64,000 bases of DNA from NCBI RefSeq assembly GCF_900108335.1, contig NZ_FNVT01000001.1, positions 248,001 through 312,000 of the forward strand, written 5' to 3'. The notes under the pieces are model-generated. The model saw only the letters and a list, made by a program, of their open reading frames with translations, made no database searches and was not told where the DNA came from. Positions within the stretch are counted from its first letter, which is position 1; each line of letters begins with the position of its first letter. Positions 7,133 to 16,580 of this stretch are shown here, piece after piece. Both the position numbers and the translations under genes were made by a program. Source of the DNA: Nonomuraea solani (GTDB lineage Bacteria; Actinomycetota; Actinomycetes; Streptosporangiales; Streptosporangiaceae).

Positions 7133-8797
7133 GTGGACGACACGCACCCCTTCTTCGCCAGGCGCCTGAGCCGTCACCAGCAGGTCATGCTCGATCTGGT
7201 GGCGGGAATGTGCTTCGCGTTCGTGTTCTTCACGACCGCTGTGAACGCCATCGACCTGCCGCCCTGGGCCCGGATCGCGCTTGCCCTCGGGCTGGGGCTG
7301 CCGCTGGCCGTACGAAGGCTATGGCCCGTGTCCGTCTTCTACTTCACATTACTGCTGGCCGCCTTCGCCGTGATGACCGATGCCGTGGGGTTCGCGTACG
7401 TCGCACCCGCGTTCGCCCTTTATGTCGTTGCCCTCTCAGAGAAGATCGGCCCGGTGGTTCCGACGTCGGCCATAGGCTTCGTGAGCCTGGTCACCGTCTT
7501 GAGCTTGGCGATGGTGGGCGTGCCGGGCGAAGGCGCTCCTGACTGGGTGATGCACCTGGACAAGCCACTCATGGGTATCGCGGCACTGGGCGGGGCATGG
7601 ACGGTCGGGCGGGCCGTGCAGGAGCGCAGGGTCTTCGCGGCTCGCAATGCCGAGCGGCTGGCTGCGCATGCGGTGACGGAGGAGCGGTTAAGGATCGCTC
7701 GCGAGCTGCACGACGTGGTCACGCACAGCGTGGGATTGATCGCGGTCAAGGCCGGGGTCGCCAACCATGTGATGGCCAGCAAGCCAGAAGAGGCGTACGA
7801 CGCCCTGCGTGTGATCGAGACCGCCAGCCGGAGCGCCCTGGTCGAGATGCGGCACCTCCTCGGCGTGCTGAGGTCCACCACCGTGCCCGACCTCGTTCCC
7901 GCGCCTGGTGTGGCAGGAATCCAGGGCCTGGTCGAGCAGGCCCGACTGGCGGGGGTGGAAGCAGAGCTCGACATCCGAATGGGGACGGGGGACGGAGTGC
8001 GGCCGGCCAAGAACGAGACGGGGTGGCCGTCCGACGATGGCGGGCGTCGCGGTGGTGCGGCGCGGTCGGATGGCGTCGGCCAGTGGGGCTTGGGGCGGTC
8101 GGGCAGCGGATCGCACGATCCGGGGCGGTTGGGCGGCGGCCCCCATGATCCGGGGCGGTCGGGCCGTGGTGGGCCGTCCGGCAATGCGGGGAGGTCGCTT
8201 AGCGGGGGGCCGTCCCGCAATGCGGAGAGGGCGGGTCGTGGTGGGCTGTCGGGGAATGCGGGGAGGTCGGTTGGTGGAGGGTTGCCCGGCGATGCGGAGG
8301 GGTTGGGCGGTGGCAGGCCGTCCCGCTATGGGGAGGGGTGGGTCCGTGGTGGGCTGTCCGGCGATGCGGAGGGGTTGGGCGGTGGCAGACCATTCCGCGA
8401 TGCGGAGAAGTCGGGCCGTGGTGTGCCGTCCGGTGATGTAGGGAGGGTGGCGGGCGGTTGTGGGCCGTCCGGAGATGGATCGTCCGATGGTGTGCGGTTG
8501 CCGGATGGGGTGGCGCTTTCGGTGTATCGCATCGTGCAAGAGGCGCTCACGAACGTGGTCAAACATGCCGCGCCTGCTCGGTGCCGGGTGTCGGTGGTCG
8601 CAGACGGAAAAGAGATACAGATCGAGGTGATCGATGACGGGCCCGGGAGACGTGTGCTGCCTTCTGGTGGTGCCGGGCACGGGCTCATTGGCATGCGGGA
8701 ACGGGTCATGATGTACGGTGGCGCGCTCGAAGCCGGCAGCCTTCCGGGTCGAGGGTTCCGTGTCTTTGCGAGATTGCCTTATCAGGAGGTTTCGTGA
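7133..8797 (+). CDS. NarL-type sensor histidine kinase with a repeat-encoded insertion
   Basis: 554 residues; family members are usually near 400. The N-terminal 160 residues hold four to five membrane segments, followed by a short coiled coil. The HisKA_3 box ARELHDVVTHSVGLI contains phospho-acceptor His193. The HATPase N-box RIVQEALTNVVKHA (Asn474) and the G boxes VIDDGPGR and GAGHGLIGMRERV follow. Between the dimerisation domain and the ATPase lie about 150 residues of Gly/Arg/Ser-rich sequence with a 12-residue period (roughly residues 320-450), encoded by a 36-bp tandem repeat. The essential motifs on both sides are intact. The last bases overlap the response regulator start (GTGA), and the ABC exporter is divergent. 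Confidence 0.88.
   Translation: MDDTHPFFARRLSRHQQVMLDLVAGMCFAFVFFTTAVNAIDLPPWARIALALGLGLPLAVRRLWPVSVFYFTLLLAAFAVMTDAVGFAYVAPAFALYVVALSEKIGPVVPTSAIGFVSLVTVLSLAMVGVPGEGAPDWVMHLDKPLMGIAALGGAWTVGRAVQERRVFAARNAERLAAHAVTEERLRIARELHDVVTHSVGLIAVKAGVANHVMASKPEEAYDALRVIETASRSALVEMRHLLGVLRSTTVPDLVPAPGVAGIQGLVEQARLAGVEAELDIRMGTGDGVRPAKNETGWPSDDGGRRGGAARSDGVGQWGLGRSGSGSHDPGRLGGGPHDPGRSGRGGPSGNAGRSLSGGPSRNAERAGRGGLSGNAGRSVGGGLPGDAEGLGGGRPSRYGEGWVRGGLSGDAEGLGGGRPFRDAEKSGRGVPSGDVGRVAGGCGPSGDGSSDGVRLPDGVALSVYRIVQEALTNVVKHAAPARCRVSVVADGKEIQIEVIDDGPGRRVLPSGGAGHGLIGMRERVMMYGGALEAGSLPGRGFRVFARLPYQEVS
8100..8480 (+). repeat. In-frame 36-bp tandem repeat (locus C) inside the histidine kinase gene
   Basis: About ten diverged 36-bp units encode 12-residue repeats of the type GGLSGDAEGLGG, for example GGPSGNAGRSLS, GGPSRNAERAGR, GGLSGNAGRSVG and GGLPGDAEGLGG. 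The array sits exactly between the dimerisation/phospho-acceptor domain and the ATPase domain. The frame is kept because the unit length is a multiple of three. It resembles the intergenic arrays A and B in G-richness and unit length. Confidence 0.85.
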
Positions 8798-9435
8798 TCC
8801 GGGTAGTCGTTGCCGACGATCAGGCGTTGCTCCGGGGGAGTTTCAAGGTGCTGGTCGATTCCGAGCCTGACTTGGCTGTGGTGGGTGAGGCCGGCACGGG
8901 GGCCGAGGCCATTTCGGTAGCCCTGGAACAGCGTCCGGATGTGGTGCTCATGGATGTGCGCATGCCGGAAATGGATGGCATTGAGGCTACTCGTCATATC
9001 AAAGATGTTGCTCGGGTTCTCGTTGTGACGATGTTCGACCTGGATGCTTATGTTTATGATGCGCTGCGGGCCGGCGCGAGTGGCTTCTTGCTCAAGGACA
9101 CGCCGCCTGCGGATTTGCTTGCAGCCATTAGAGTGATCGCGAGTGGGGAGGCGTTGCTGGCTCCGAGGGTTACGCGGAGATTGATCGAGGAGTTTGCGCG
9201 TACCCCTGTTCTTCCTCGGATGAAGGGGCTGGACGGGGTCACGGAGCGGGAGTGTGAGGTTTTGATGTTGATCGCGCGGGGGTTGTCGAACGGCGAAATC
9301 GCTGACCATCTACGGTTGAGTCTGGCCACGGTTAAAACCCATATCACCCGGTTGCTGGCCAAGCTGGATGCTCGGGATCGGGCGCAACTTGTTATCGCCG
9401 CATATGAAAGTGGGCTGGTTTCGGCGGCGCCGTGA
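8794..9435 (+). CDS. NarL/FixJ-type response regulator
   Basis: 213 residues. The receiver domain has the acidic pair DD at 8-9, phospho-acceptor Asp54 in VVLMDVRMPEMDG, and the LKD lysine near 101. The C-terminal LuxR-type HTH runs from LTERE-like VTERECEVLMLIARG to SLATVKTHITRLLAKLD. GTG 8794 overlaps the kinase stop (GTGA) and has a strong AGGAGGT ribosome site at 8783-8789, so the pair is one operon. The likely target is the divergent ABC exporter. Third-position GC is visibly lower here than in core genes such as ftsK (many codons ending in T or A), as in much of 8.5-10.1 kb. Confidence 0.93.
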   Translation: MIRVVVADDQALLRGSFKVLVDSEPDLAVVGEAGTGAEAISVALEQRPDVVLMDVRMPEMDGIEATRHIKDVARVLVVTMFDLDAYVYDALRAGASGFLLKDTPPADLLAAIRVIASGEALLAPRVTRRLIEEFARTPVLPRMKGLDGVTERECEVLMLIARGLSNGEIADHLRLSLATVKTHITRLLAKLDARDRAQLVIAAYESGLVSAAP

Positions 9436-9556
9436 TGGCGCTCTTGTGGTGCTATCATCGTGGCTGATGTTGTGGTTGCATCACGTTCCTCTGGATGAGG
9501 CTGAGGTAGACGCTAGTAGCGATCTTGGCCGATTGGTCGTGATGTGCGTTTTGGGG

Positions 9557-10066
9557 CTAATGAGTTTGTCGGGTTGATTTTTCCAGCCACTCTGAGTGTG
9601 CGCCGCCGAACGGTCCTTTTCTTGCGCCTACTGCCTCAAGTAGCCAACGTGCCGTTTCTTCTGCCTGCGTGATCAAGTCGGGTGGGTAGTTCAGTAGCAG
9701 TTGATGTTCAGCGAATTCGTCTTCGTCGTCGAGAATCAGTCGTCCGTCGCGCATTCGGATCACGTCTAGGTCGAGGTCGAGCATGGTCACCTCGCCGTCC
9801 TTCCACTCCGGAACGGTGGTGACGTCGACGTAGATTTCGCTCTTGTGGGGTGGGGTGTTGAAGGATGCCGTCCACCAGGCGTCTCTTGGGAAGAGCATGA
9901 TCGCGGGGCTGTCCCAGGTGACCGGCGGGCCATTGCCCTTGTAGGCCACGGTTCCTCCGGGCACTTCCGCCCAGACACCGTGCTCATCCTCGCCAAGCAG
10001 CCGACCAGGGTGGTTCCAGTGCAACGCGCCGCCGTACTTGCGGTACACGATTCGAACATCAGTCAC
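9557..10066 (-). CDS. DUF402 domain protein
   Basis: 169 residues. The acidic core DVTTVPEWKDGEVTMLDLDLD and the later LDDEDEFAEHQLLLNYP followed by an amphipathic helix are typical of DUF402 (FomD-like) proteins. The one characterised member hydrolyses a nucleoside diphosphate/cytidylyl phosphonate ester, using metal-binding acidic residues such as these. The start is GTG 10066; the ribosome site is weak. It converges on the response regulator with a 121-base gap in which I see no clear terminator. Codon usage is relaxed like its neighbour. The substrate is unknown. Confidence 0.8.
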   Translation of the reverse strand: MTDVRIVYRKYGGALHWNHPGRLLGEDEHGVWAEVPGGTVAYKGNGPPVTWDSPAIMLFPRDAWWTASFNTPPHKSEIYVDVTTVPEWKDGEVTMLDLDLDVIRMRDGRLILDDEDEFAEHQLLLNYPPDLITQAEETARWLLEAVGARKGPFGGAHSEWLEKSTRQTH

Positions 10067-10593
10067 AGGGAGAACTTATCCACGGCAGACGTTGTCCACA
10101 CGAGATCTTGGTGATGGGGCGTGGCGAGGTTATTGCCTCTCGTGTGGAGATACGGACTGGACGTGGTCACTTGTCGGTGTCTCTGAGACAGGGCCGTCCA
10201 AGATCGCCCGAGGCCCCCAAGGCCCAAGGACTCCCGAGGCCGAGCAGGCGAAATCTTTGGCACCCGACGGGATGCCACCTTCCTCACCAACTCGGGACGG
10301 TTGTTAGGCACGGGTGGCCTTAGACGGTGTAGGGCTGAGCTCGGCGGCTCGGCGGCTCGGCGGCTCGGCGGCTCGGCGGCTCGGCGACCCGGTGGCCCGG
10401 GTGGCCCGTGTGGTCCAAGTGGCGTGGGTGGTGAGGGTGTGAGGAGTTGGATGGCGCCGAAGTGGCGCCTATCGGGGGCGATGAGTGGTGGTTTGGGGTA
10501 GTTGTCCGTGGCGTTCTGCTGGGGTTCGTTGCGGGGTGGAATTGGGTGGTTGTTCGCCGGCGTCGTTGGCTCTCGGTCAGTGGCGGTCGTGAA
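10067..10593. other. Gene-free interval between DUF402 and the uronate cluster
   Basis: 527 bases with no frame that resembles a protein and has a ribosome site. It contains the 8-bp tandem repeat at 10340-10386 and, on either side, G-rich low-complexity sequence. The first 70 bases presumably contain the DUF402 promoter. Confidence 0.5.
10340..10386. repeat. 8-bp tandem repeat (locus D)
   Basis: Five exact consecutive copies of CTCGGCGG (10340-10379) and a sixth, changed and cut short, to 10386, followed by a diverged GGTGGCCC tract. A unit of 8 is not a multiple of three, so the array is not being kept as coding sequence. Confidence 0.9.
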
Positions 10594-11751
10594 TTAGGTG
10601 TGCAAACGGAGGGCTTCGGTGAGTGCTGCCAGACGGTGGGGGGAGGCCAGGCCCGCGTGGTACAGGTGGAACTCTGAGGCTCCTGCCTTGGCGTACGTCC
10701 TGAGGAGGTCGGCCAGGGCGGCGGCGTCTGCTGGGCGGGGTGGGAGAGCCAGGACGTAAGCGCCTACTCGTTGGCCTGGGGTGGAGAGTTCCTTGAGGCG
10801 GGTGAGTCTGGCGGAGTCCGTGGTGGGGTCGCCCCAGCAGTTGCCCACCAGGACGTCTGCTCCTGGTTCGCCTTCGGGGAGGGGGGCGAAGGCGCCGGCG
10901 GCCCAGGGGTCTGGGTTGGCGTGCAGGGTGATGGGGACGTTGGGGGCGGTTCTTCTGGCGACGGCGATCAGGCGTTGGCGGAGGGTCGTGGACAGCGCGA
11001 CGCGGACGGTGCGCACCTCGTCGGCGAGGGAGCCGAGGGCCTGATCGATGGTGTCGGCAGGCAGGTGTCGGGGGGTGGATGGGGGTGATGGGTTCGTGGG
11101 GGGAGTGCGGTCTATGGCGGCGCGGACCTGGGCTCTGGTGTCGTCTGGGTAGCGGGGGGCGCAGGCCGTGCAGAAGCAGAGGGAGAGGAGGTCGGTGTCG
11201 GCAGTGGTCCAGTCCGCGCCGGAGGTCTTCTCGTGGACACTCTGATGGCCGAAGCCCAGAGGGCCGCAGGCCTCCAGGATCAGGCCGTCCGGCTCGGCCA
11301 CCTCGAGGATCTCCTGGACGAGGCGCTCGCAGTACTCGATGACGTCCTCGTGTGCCGGGCACAGCGCGTACGGGTACGGGTCGCCGAAGGCGTTGCGTAC
11401 GACAAGGTCGGAATGGGCGGTGCCCAGGTGGGAGTTGTGGGTCAGGACCGTCCAGGCGTGTACCTGGAGGCCGGCGGCCTTCAGCGCGTCCCGGGCCTGG
11501 AGGTAGGCGTCGGCGGGGGTCCAGGTCGGCGAGGCGGGAACCAGACGGGACCAGGAAGACGGGCGGATCGGGAGGTAGAAGGCCGGATATGGGACATCGA
11601 GTACGCGATGGGACGGGTGGTATGGCGTGGCCGCGCGCGTCGAGTGGTACATCGCCGCCAGGGCCACCGCTTCCACCCCCATGGCTGCCAGGCGGGCGGG
11701 GGCCGACGGGTCGCCGACGATGTCCCAGGGGTAGAGGTAGGCGATGTTCAC
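10594..11751 (-). CDS. Unknown protein, probable TIM-barrel enzyme of the uronate cluster
   Basis: 385 residues from GTG 11751, which overlaps the stop of the enolase-superfamily gene (GTGA). I do not recognise the family with certainty. The start VNIAYLYPWDIVGDP, the strand DGLILEACGPLGFGH, the segment RTAPNVPITLHANPD and the late strand GASEFHLYHAG look like barrel strands carrying polar residues at their ends, as in glycoside-hydrolase-like barrels. A CFCTAC cluster near residue 180 could bind metal. No signal peptide is seen, so a cytoplasmic role on an imported uronide or aldarate derivative is an inference from coupling to the dehydratase. A longer frame exists upstream, but it only overlaps the enolase gene and is rejected. 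Confidence 0.7.
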   Translation of the reverse strand: MNIAYLYPWDIVGDPSAPARLAAMGVEAVALAAMYHSTRAATPYHPSHRVLDVPYPAFYLPIRPSSWSRLVPASPTWTPADAYLQARDALKAAGLQVHAWTVLTHNSHLGTAHSDLVVRNAFGDPYPYALCPAHEDVIEYCERLVQEILEVAEPDGLILEACGPLGFGHQSVHEKTSGADWTTADTDLLSLCFCTACAPRYPDDTRAQVRAAIDRTPPTNPSPPSTPRHLPADTIDQALGSLADEVRTVRVALSTTLRQRLIAVARRTAPNVPITLHANPDPWAAGAFAPLPEGEPGADVLVGNCWGDPTTDSARLTRLKELSTPGQRVGAYVLALPPRPADAAALADLLRTYAKAGASEFHLYHAGLASPHRLAALTEALRLHT

Positions 11752-13004
11752 CAGCGGGGCCTCCTGGCCGAGAAAGTCGGGTTGAAGCGTTGCATGTAGG
11801 TCGTGTCGTCCCGGGCCACGATGCCGCACTTCTCGTACTGCTCGTTCATGACCGCCAGCGCGTCGCGGTCGAGTTCGATGCCCAGGCCCGGGCCCGCGGG
11901 CACCGGGACGGCGCCGTTCACGAAGGTCAGGGCGCCGGGTTTGACCACGTCCTGGCCGTCCTGCCACGGGGTGTGGGTGTCGCAGGCGAACGTGAGGTTG
12001 GGCGTGGCGGCGGCCAGATGCGTCATGGCGGCCAGGCTGATTCCGAGATGGGAGTTGGAGTGCATCGACATCGCCAGTCCGAACGCGTCGCACATGGCGG
12101 CGATGTGCGAGGAACGTACGAGACCGCCCCAATAGTGGTGGTCCAGGAGGAGCACGCCGATCGCGTGGGAGGCCGTCGCGGGCGGGAGATGTTCCGGGGT
12201 GACCACGCACATGTTGGTGGCCAGCGGCATCGGTACGGCGGCGGCCACCTGCGCCATGCCGGCGATCTCAGGCGTGGGATCCTCCAGATACTGGAGGGCG
12301 CCGTCCAGTTCGTGGGCCACGCGGATCGAGGTCTCGACCGTCCAGGCGGCGTTCGGGTCCAGGCGGAGCGGCACGCCGGGGAACGCCTCGTGCAGGGCTT
12401 GGATGGCGGCGATCTCCTGGTCCGGAGGGTAGACGCCGCCTTTGAGCTTGATGGACTCAAAGCCGTACTCGTCGATGAGGAGCCTGGCCTGCTCCACGAT
12501 GCCCGCTTCGTCCAGGGCCGCGCCGAACCTGTCCGGGTCCTCGCCCGGGTGGGCGGCCCACTTGTAGAAGAGGTACGCGCTGTACGGCACGGCGTCCCTG
12601 ACCTTGCCGCCCAGCAGGTCCACGACCGGGACACCGGTGGCTTTGCCGCGAATGTCCAGGCAGGCGACTTCGAAAGGGGAGAAGACCCGATCGATGCTCT
12701 TCTCCTTGTTGGCGACACCGGTCAGGCCGTGCCGGTCGTTCACCACGTTGCCGACGATGGCGCTGATGCGGGCGTACATCGTGTTCAAAGCATGGACGTC
12801 GAGGCCGATCAGAGCCTGGGCGCATTCGCGTACTTTGCCGAGATGTACGAGATCACCATAGGTCTCGCCCAACCCGGTCAGGCCCTCATCTGTGACGACC
12901 TCGACAATGGTACGGAGGGCCCACGGCTCGTGGACTCCGGCGGCGTTCAGGAGGGGCGGATCCCGGAAGGCTACAGGTGTTACGTGGATCTGCCTGATGA
13001 TCAT
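11748..13004 (-). CDS. Enolase-superfamily sugar-acid dehydratase, glucarate-dehydratase-like
   Basis: 418 residues from ATG 13004. N-terminal capping domain, then a barrel with the KxK base motif in IKLKGG (176 and 178), metal ligand Asp206 in RLDPNAAW, a second acid in YLEDPTPE (about 231), Asn254 in PLATNM and the histidine-rich SMHSNSHLGISLA (about 303-315). The PLATNM and HSNSHLG segments are the pattern of glucarate dehydratase, which turns D-glucarate (or idarate) into 5-keto-4-deoxyglucarate. Galactarate or another aldarate is possible. An in-frame extension upstream to 13073 runs over the operators and is rejected. It is the first gene of a two-gene minus-strand operon and is divergent from the aldehyde dehydrogenase. 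Confidence 0.85.
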   Translation of the reverse strand: MIIRQIHVTPVAFRDPPLLNAAGVHEPWALRTIVEVVTDEGLTGLGETYGDLVHLGKVRECAQALIGLDVHALNTMYARISAIVGNVVNDRHGLTGVANKEKSIDRVFSPFEVACLDIRGKATGVPVVDLLGGKVRDAVPYSAYLFYKWAAHPGEDPDRFGAALDEAGIVEQARLLIDEYGFESIKLKGGVYPPDQEIAAIQALHEAFPGVPLRLDPNAAWTVETSIRVAHELDGALQYLEDPTPEIAGMAQVAAAVPMPLATNMCVVTPEHLPPATASHAIGVLLLDHHYWGGLVRSSHIAAMCDAFGLAMSMHSNSHLGISLAAMTHLAAATPNLTFACDTHTPWQDGQDVVKPGALTFVNGAVPVPAGPGLGIELDRDALAVMNEQYEKCGIVARDDTTYMQRFNPTFSARRPRW

Positions 13005-13013
13005 TCGAACCCC

Positions 13014-13048
13014 GTCCATATATGTGAACAATTGCCAGATTTGTGGAC
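13014..13048. promoter_or_regulatory. Tandem IclR-type operators between the dehydratase and the aldehyde dehydrogenase
   Basis: Two 16-bp palindromic boxes, GTCCATATATGTGAAC (13014-13029) and TGCCAGATTTGTGGAC (13033-13048), begin 19 bases apart. They match the consensus GTYCAnATAnnTGRAC that recurs in front of iclR and the importer. Placement in a divergent promoter suggests joint control of both operons. A small GTTGCCGCAAC inverted repeat at 13051-13061 is adjacent. Confidence 0.65.
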
Positions 13049-13108
13049 AAGTTGCCGCAACTGTAAGAATCAAGCTGAAGAAGTGTCAAGACTCCGAAGG
13101 GCCATTCG

Positions 13109-14578
13109 ATGATCTACGGACACGACCCCAGGACCGGCGAAAATGTGGGCGCCGCCCTGCCCGAGACCGACCGTGCCGGGGTCGACCTGACCGTTTCCGC
13201 CGCGGCCGCCGCAGGCGCGGCCTGGCGGGCGACGCCGGCGGAGGAGCGGGCGGTCGCGCTCGAGTCCGTCGCCGACGCGCTCGCCGCTCACGTGGACGAG
13301 CTGTGGCAGCTCGCCGACCAGGAGACCGCCCTCGGTGAGGTGCGGCTGCGGGGCGAGGTGGGGCGTACGGCGGGGCAGTTCCGGCTCTTCGCCCAGGTGA
13401 TCCGCGACGGCGGCTACCTGGAGGCCATCATCGATCATGCCGATCCGTCGCTCGCGCCGCCCAGGCCCGACGTGCGGCGGATGAAGCATGCGCTGCCCGG
13501 CGTCGTGGCCGTCTTCGCGGCCAGCAACTTCCCGTTCGCGTTCTCGGTCGCCGGCGGTGACACCGCCTCCGCGCTGGCGGCTGGCTGCGCGGTGGTCGTG
13601 AAGGCGCACCCGGGGCACCCGAACACGTCCGAGCGGGTGGCGAAGATCGTACGGGAGGCGCTGCCGTACCCCGACCTGCTGGGTCTTGTGCAGGGGATGC
13701 AGGCGGGCGCCGATCTGGTGCAGCATCCCGGGGTCGTCGCGGCCGGGTTCACCGGGTCCGTGGCCGGGGGCAAGGCGATCCAGAAGCTGATCGACGAGCG
13801 GGAGGAGCCGATCCCGTTCTTCGGTGAACTGGGCAGCGTCAACCCCGTGGTCGTGCTTCCGTCGGCGCCCAAGAAGGAGGTGGCCACGGGGTTCGCGGGG
13901 TCGCTGACGCTGGGGGTCGGGCAGTTCTGTACGAATCCGGGGCTCATGTTCGTGCCCGAGGACGACGAACTGCGCGAGGCCATCGTGGAGGCCGTCGAAG
14001 GCACCAGCGGTGGGCCCATGCTGGCCGAGCGGATCCGGGACGGGTACCTCGGTGGCATCGAACGGCTGGGTGAGCTGCAGCTGCTGGCCGAGGGCAAGCC
14101 GGGGGTGGGGAGCCTGGCGGTCACGCCCAAGGTGTTCACCGCCGACCTCGACACCTTCGCGGCGAAGCTGCCGCACATCGGCGAAGAGTGTTTCGGGCCG
14201 GCGTCGATCGTGGTGACGTATCGGGATGTTTCGGACCTGCGGCCGGTACTGGAGCGGCTCGAAGGGTCCCTGACCGCCACCGTTCACGGCACCGAGGCCG
14301 AGGAGGTCGGCGACGTCGCCGAGGTGCTGGGCCGGAAGGCCGGCAGGCTCATCTGGAACGGGTGGCCCACCGGGGTGGCGGTCTGCTGGGCGATGCACCA
14401 CGGTGGTCCGTGGCCGGCGGCCACGGCGTCCTCCACCTCGGTGGGGGCTACGGCGATCGAGCGATGGCTGGCACCTACGGCTTATCAGGACTGGCCTGAG
14501 GCGCTGCTGCCGGATGAGCTGAAGGACGGCAACCCGCTGGGCATTCCGCGGCGAGTGGACGGGCGTCTGCAGGCTTGA
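13109..14578 (+). CDS. Aldehyde dehydrogenase, 2,5-dioxovalerate (ketoglutarate semialdehyde) type
   Basis: 489 residues. Catalytic Cys274 in GVGQFCTNPGL and general base Glu240 in FFGELGSVNP. The nucleotide-binding region VVAVFAASNFPFAFSVAGGDTASALAAGCAVVVKAHPGHP is the form seen in the NADP-dependent ketoglutarate-semialdehyde dehydrogenases, which lack the usual WNxP motif. This enzyme would be the last step of the oxidative uronate pathway, giving 2-oxoglutarate. It is divergent from the dehydratase with the tandem operators between them, about 60 bases upstream of this start. The ATG is chosen from family alignment; the ribosome site GAAGGG is 9 bases upstream. Confidence 0.88.
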   Translation: MIYGHDPRTGENVGAALPETDRAGVDLTVSAAAAAGAAWRATPAEERAVALESVADALAAHVDELWQLADQETALGEVRLRGEVGRTAGQFRLFAQVIRDGGYLEAIIDHADPSLAPPRPDVRRMKHALPGVVAVFAASNFPFAFSVAGGDTASALAAGCAVVVKAHPGHPNTSERVAKIVREALPYPDLLGLVQGMQAGADLVQHPGVVAAGFTGSVAGGKAIQKLIDEREEPIPFFGELGSVNPVVVLPSAPKKEVATGFAGSLTLGVGQFCTNPGLMFVPEDDELREAIVEAVEGTSGGPMLAERIRDGYLGGIERLGELQLLAEGKPGVGSLAVTPKVFTADLDTFAAKLPHIGEECFGPASIVVTYRDVSDLRPVLERLEGSLTATVHGTEAEEVGDVAEVLGRKAGRLIWNGWPTGVAVCWAMHHGGPWPAATASSTSVGATAIERWLAPTAYQDWPEALLPDELKDGNPLGIPRRVDGRLQA

Positions 14579-14584
14579 GCGGGG

Positions 14585-14601
14585 CCGGCAGGCTTTGCCG
14601 G
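14585..14601 (+). terminator. Short hairpin after the aldehyde dehydrogenase
   Basis: CCGGCA (14585-14590) pairs with TGCCGG (14596-14601) across a 5-base loop, 7 bases after the stop codon. There is no U-run. Modest stability; a terminator role is inferred from position. Confidence 0.4.
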
Positions 14602-14889
14602 TGTAAGCGGGTTCGTCCGCCAGGGTGTGGGTTTCCTCTTGGAGGGCTCGTGCTTCACGGCCTGGGCGGACGATTCCCGTGTGCCCGCATCTCGGGGGAA
14701 GGGGTGGCCCTGGGGTGAAGGCTGGTCCGTTTCTTGGGGAACTGTGGGCCGGAGAGGAACTGGGTCCGCTTCTCGGGAGAGGGCGAGGCTGGGGCTGGGG
14801 TCGGGCCGAGGGCGAAGCCGGGGGTCGGACCGGGGGCGGCGGTCCAGGGTTGGTGGTGAGGGGGCCGGGGGCGGTGGTGGTTGGTGCGG
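14602..14889. repeat. G-rich degenerate repeat tract (locus E) between convergent genes
   Basis: The interval between the aldehyde dehydrogenase and iclR stops holds diverged units of roughly 36-40 bp (for example GTCCGTTTCTTGGGGAACTG near 14729 and GTCCGCTTCTCGGGAGAGGG near 14766) passing into GGGGGCGG-type low complexity. It is open in several frames, but no product is recognisable. Confidence 0.5.
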
Positions 14890-15657
14890 TTAGCGGATGC
14901 CCTCTCTGCGCAACGTCGCCGCCAGCTTCCGGGTGTGCCTGATCACGGCCTCGGTAATGGGCTCGATGTTCCCCGGCCCGAACCGAGCCGGCATAGAGCA
15001 ACTGATCGCATCCGTAGCGGGAATCCGATAGTCCACCGTCACCGCCACACAAGCCACCCCCGGCGTCCCCTGCTCCCGCTCGTACGACCACCCCCGCGTA
15101 CGGACATGGTCGAGCTCACCGGTCAGCTTGGCCAGGTCGGTGATCGTGTGCGAGGTCAGCGACGTCAGCGGGTCGGGCAGCAGCGCCTCGACCTCGTCAT
15201 CCGTGAGCTGGGCGAGCAGCACCTGGCCCAGTGCCGTGACGTGGGCGGGCAGCCGCCGGCCCACCCGGGGGATGATGTGGTCGGCCTCACGCGACTCCCT
15301 GGTCGCCAGATAGAGCACATGCGCGCCGTCCCGGCGGGCGAAATGTACGGTCTGGCCAATCTCGTCCCGCAGGTCCTCCAGAGTCTCCTGGGCGAAGGGC
15401 AGGGCGGGGTCCTTGTCCAGGTACGCGGTGCCGGTCAGCAGCGCGTGCGGCCCGATGCCGAAGGCCGACCTGGCCGCGTCCGTCTCCACCCAGTTGAGCT
15501 CCACCAGCGTCCGCATGAGAGCGTGCAGGCTGCTACGCGGAAACCCGGTGCGCTGCTGGAGCTGCGACAACGTCAGATGGTCGTGTGAACCGGCGAGCGC
15601 TTCCAGGATGCGTACCGTCCGCTCCGCGGACTTGACCAGCTGGGGCTCCATGCTCAT
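14890..15657 (-). CDS. IclR-family transcriptional regulator of the uronate cluster
   Basis: 255 residues. The N-terminal winged HTH (about 8-70) includes LTLSQLQQRTGFPRSSLHALMRTL. The C-terminal effector domain starts near TVHFARRDGAHVLYLATRES and contains LPAHVTALGQVLLA and GVACVAVTVDYRIPATDAISCS, the usual IclR ligand pocket segments. The start is ATG 15657, with Met3 an alternative. It lies inside the catabolic cluster, between its enzyme and transport genes. The promoter region carries the same 16-bp palindrome found before the other operons, so autoregulation and cluster-specific control are likely. The inducer would be a uronate or aldarate (inference). Confidence 0.9.
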   Translation of the reverse strand: MSMEPQLVKSAERTVRILEALAGSHDHLTLSQLQQRTGFPRSSLHALMRTLVELNWVETDAARSAFGIGPHALLTGTAYLDKDPALPFAQETLEDLRDEIGQTVHFARRDGAHVLYLATRESREADHIIPRVGRRLPAHVTALGQVLLAQLTDDEVEALLPDPLTSLTSHTITDLAKLTGELDHVRTRGWSYEREQGTPGVACVAVTVDYRIPATDAISCSMPARFGPGNIEPITEAVIRHTRKLAATLRREGIR

Positions 15658-15682
15658 CCCATCTCACTCGGCGGCTGAGTAC

Positions 15683-15717
15683 ATCCAGGGTATTGGCTAC
15701 CGTCCAGATACATGGAC
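15683..15717. promoter_or_regulatory. Candidate IclR operator pair upstream of iclR
   Basis: GTCCAGATACATGGAC at 15702-15717 is the most symmetric copy of the shared box (arms GTCCA and TGGAC, 6-base spacer). A weaker box, ATCCAGGGTATTGGCT, starts 19 bases earlier at 15683, reproducing the 19-base phasing seen at 13014/13033. The strong box lies only 2 bases beyond the stop of the permease gene and 45 bases upstream of the iclR start. Confidence 0.6.
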
Positions 15718-15719
15718 AG

Positions 15720-16576
<857 letters not shown>

Positions 16577-16580
<4 letters not shown>

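Noticed and set aside
11752..12210. Upstream extension of the unknown barrel protein
   Set aside because: It lies entirely inside the dehydratase gene in another frame; the GTGA overlap at 11748-11751 gives a natural coupled start.
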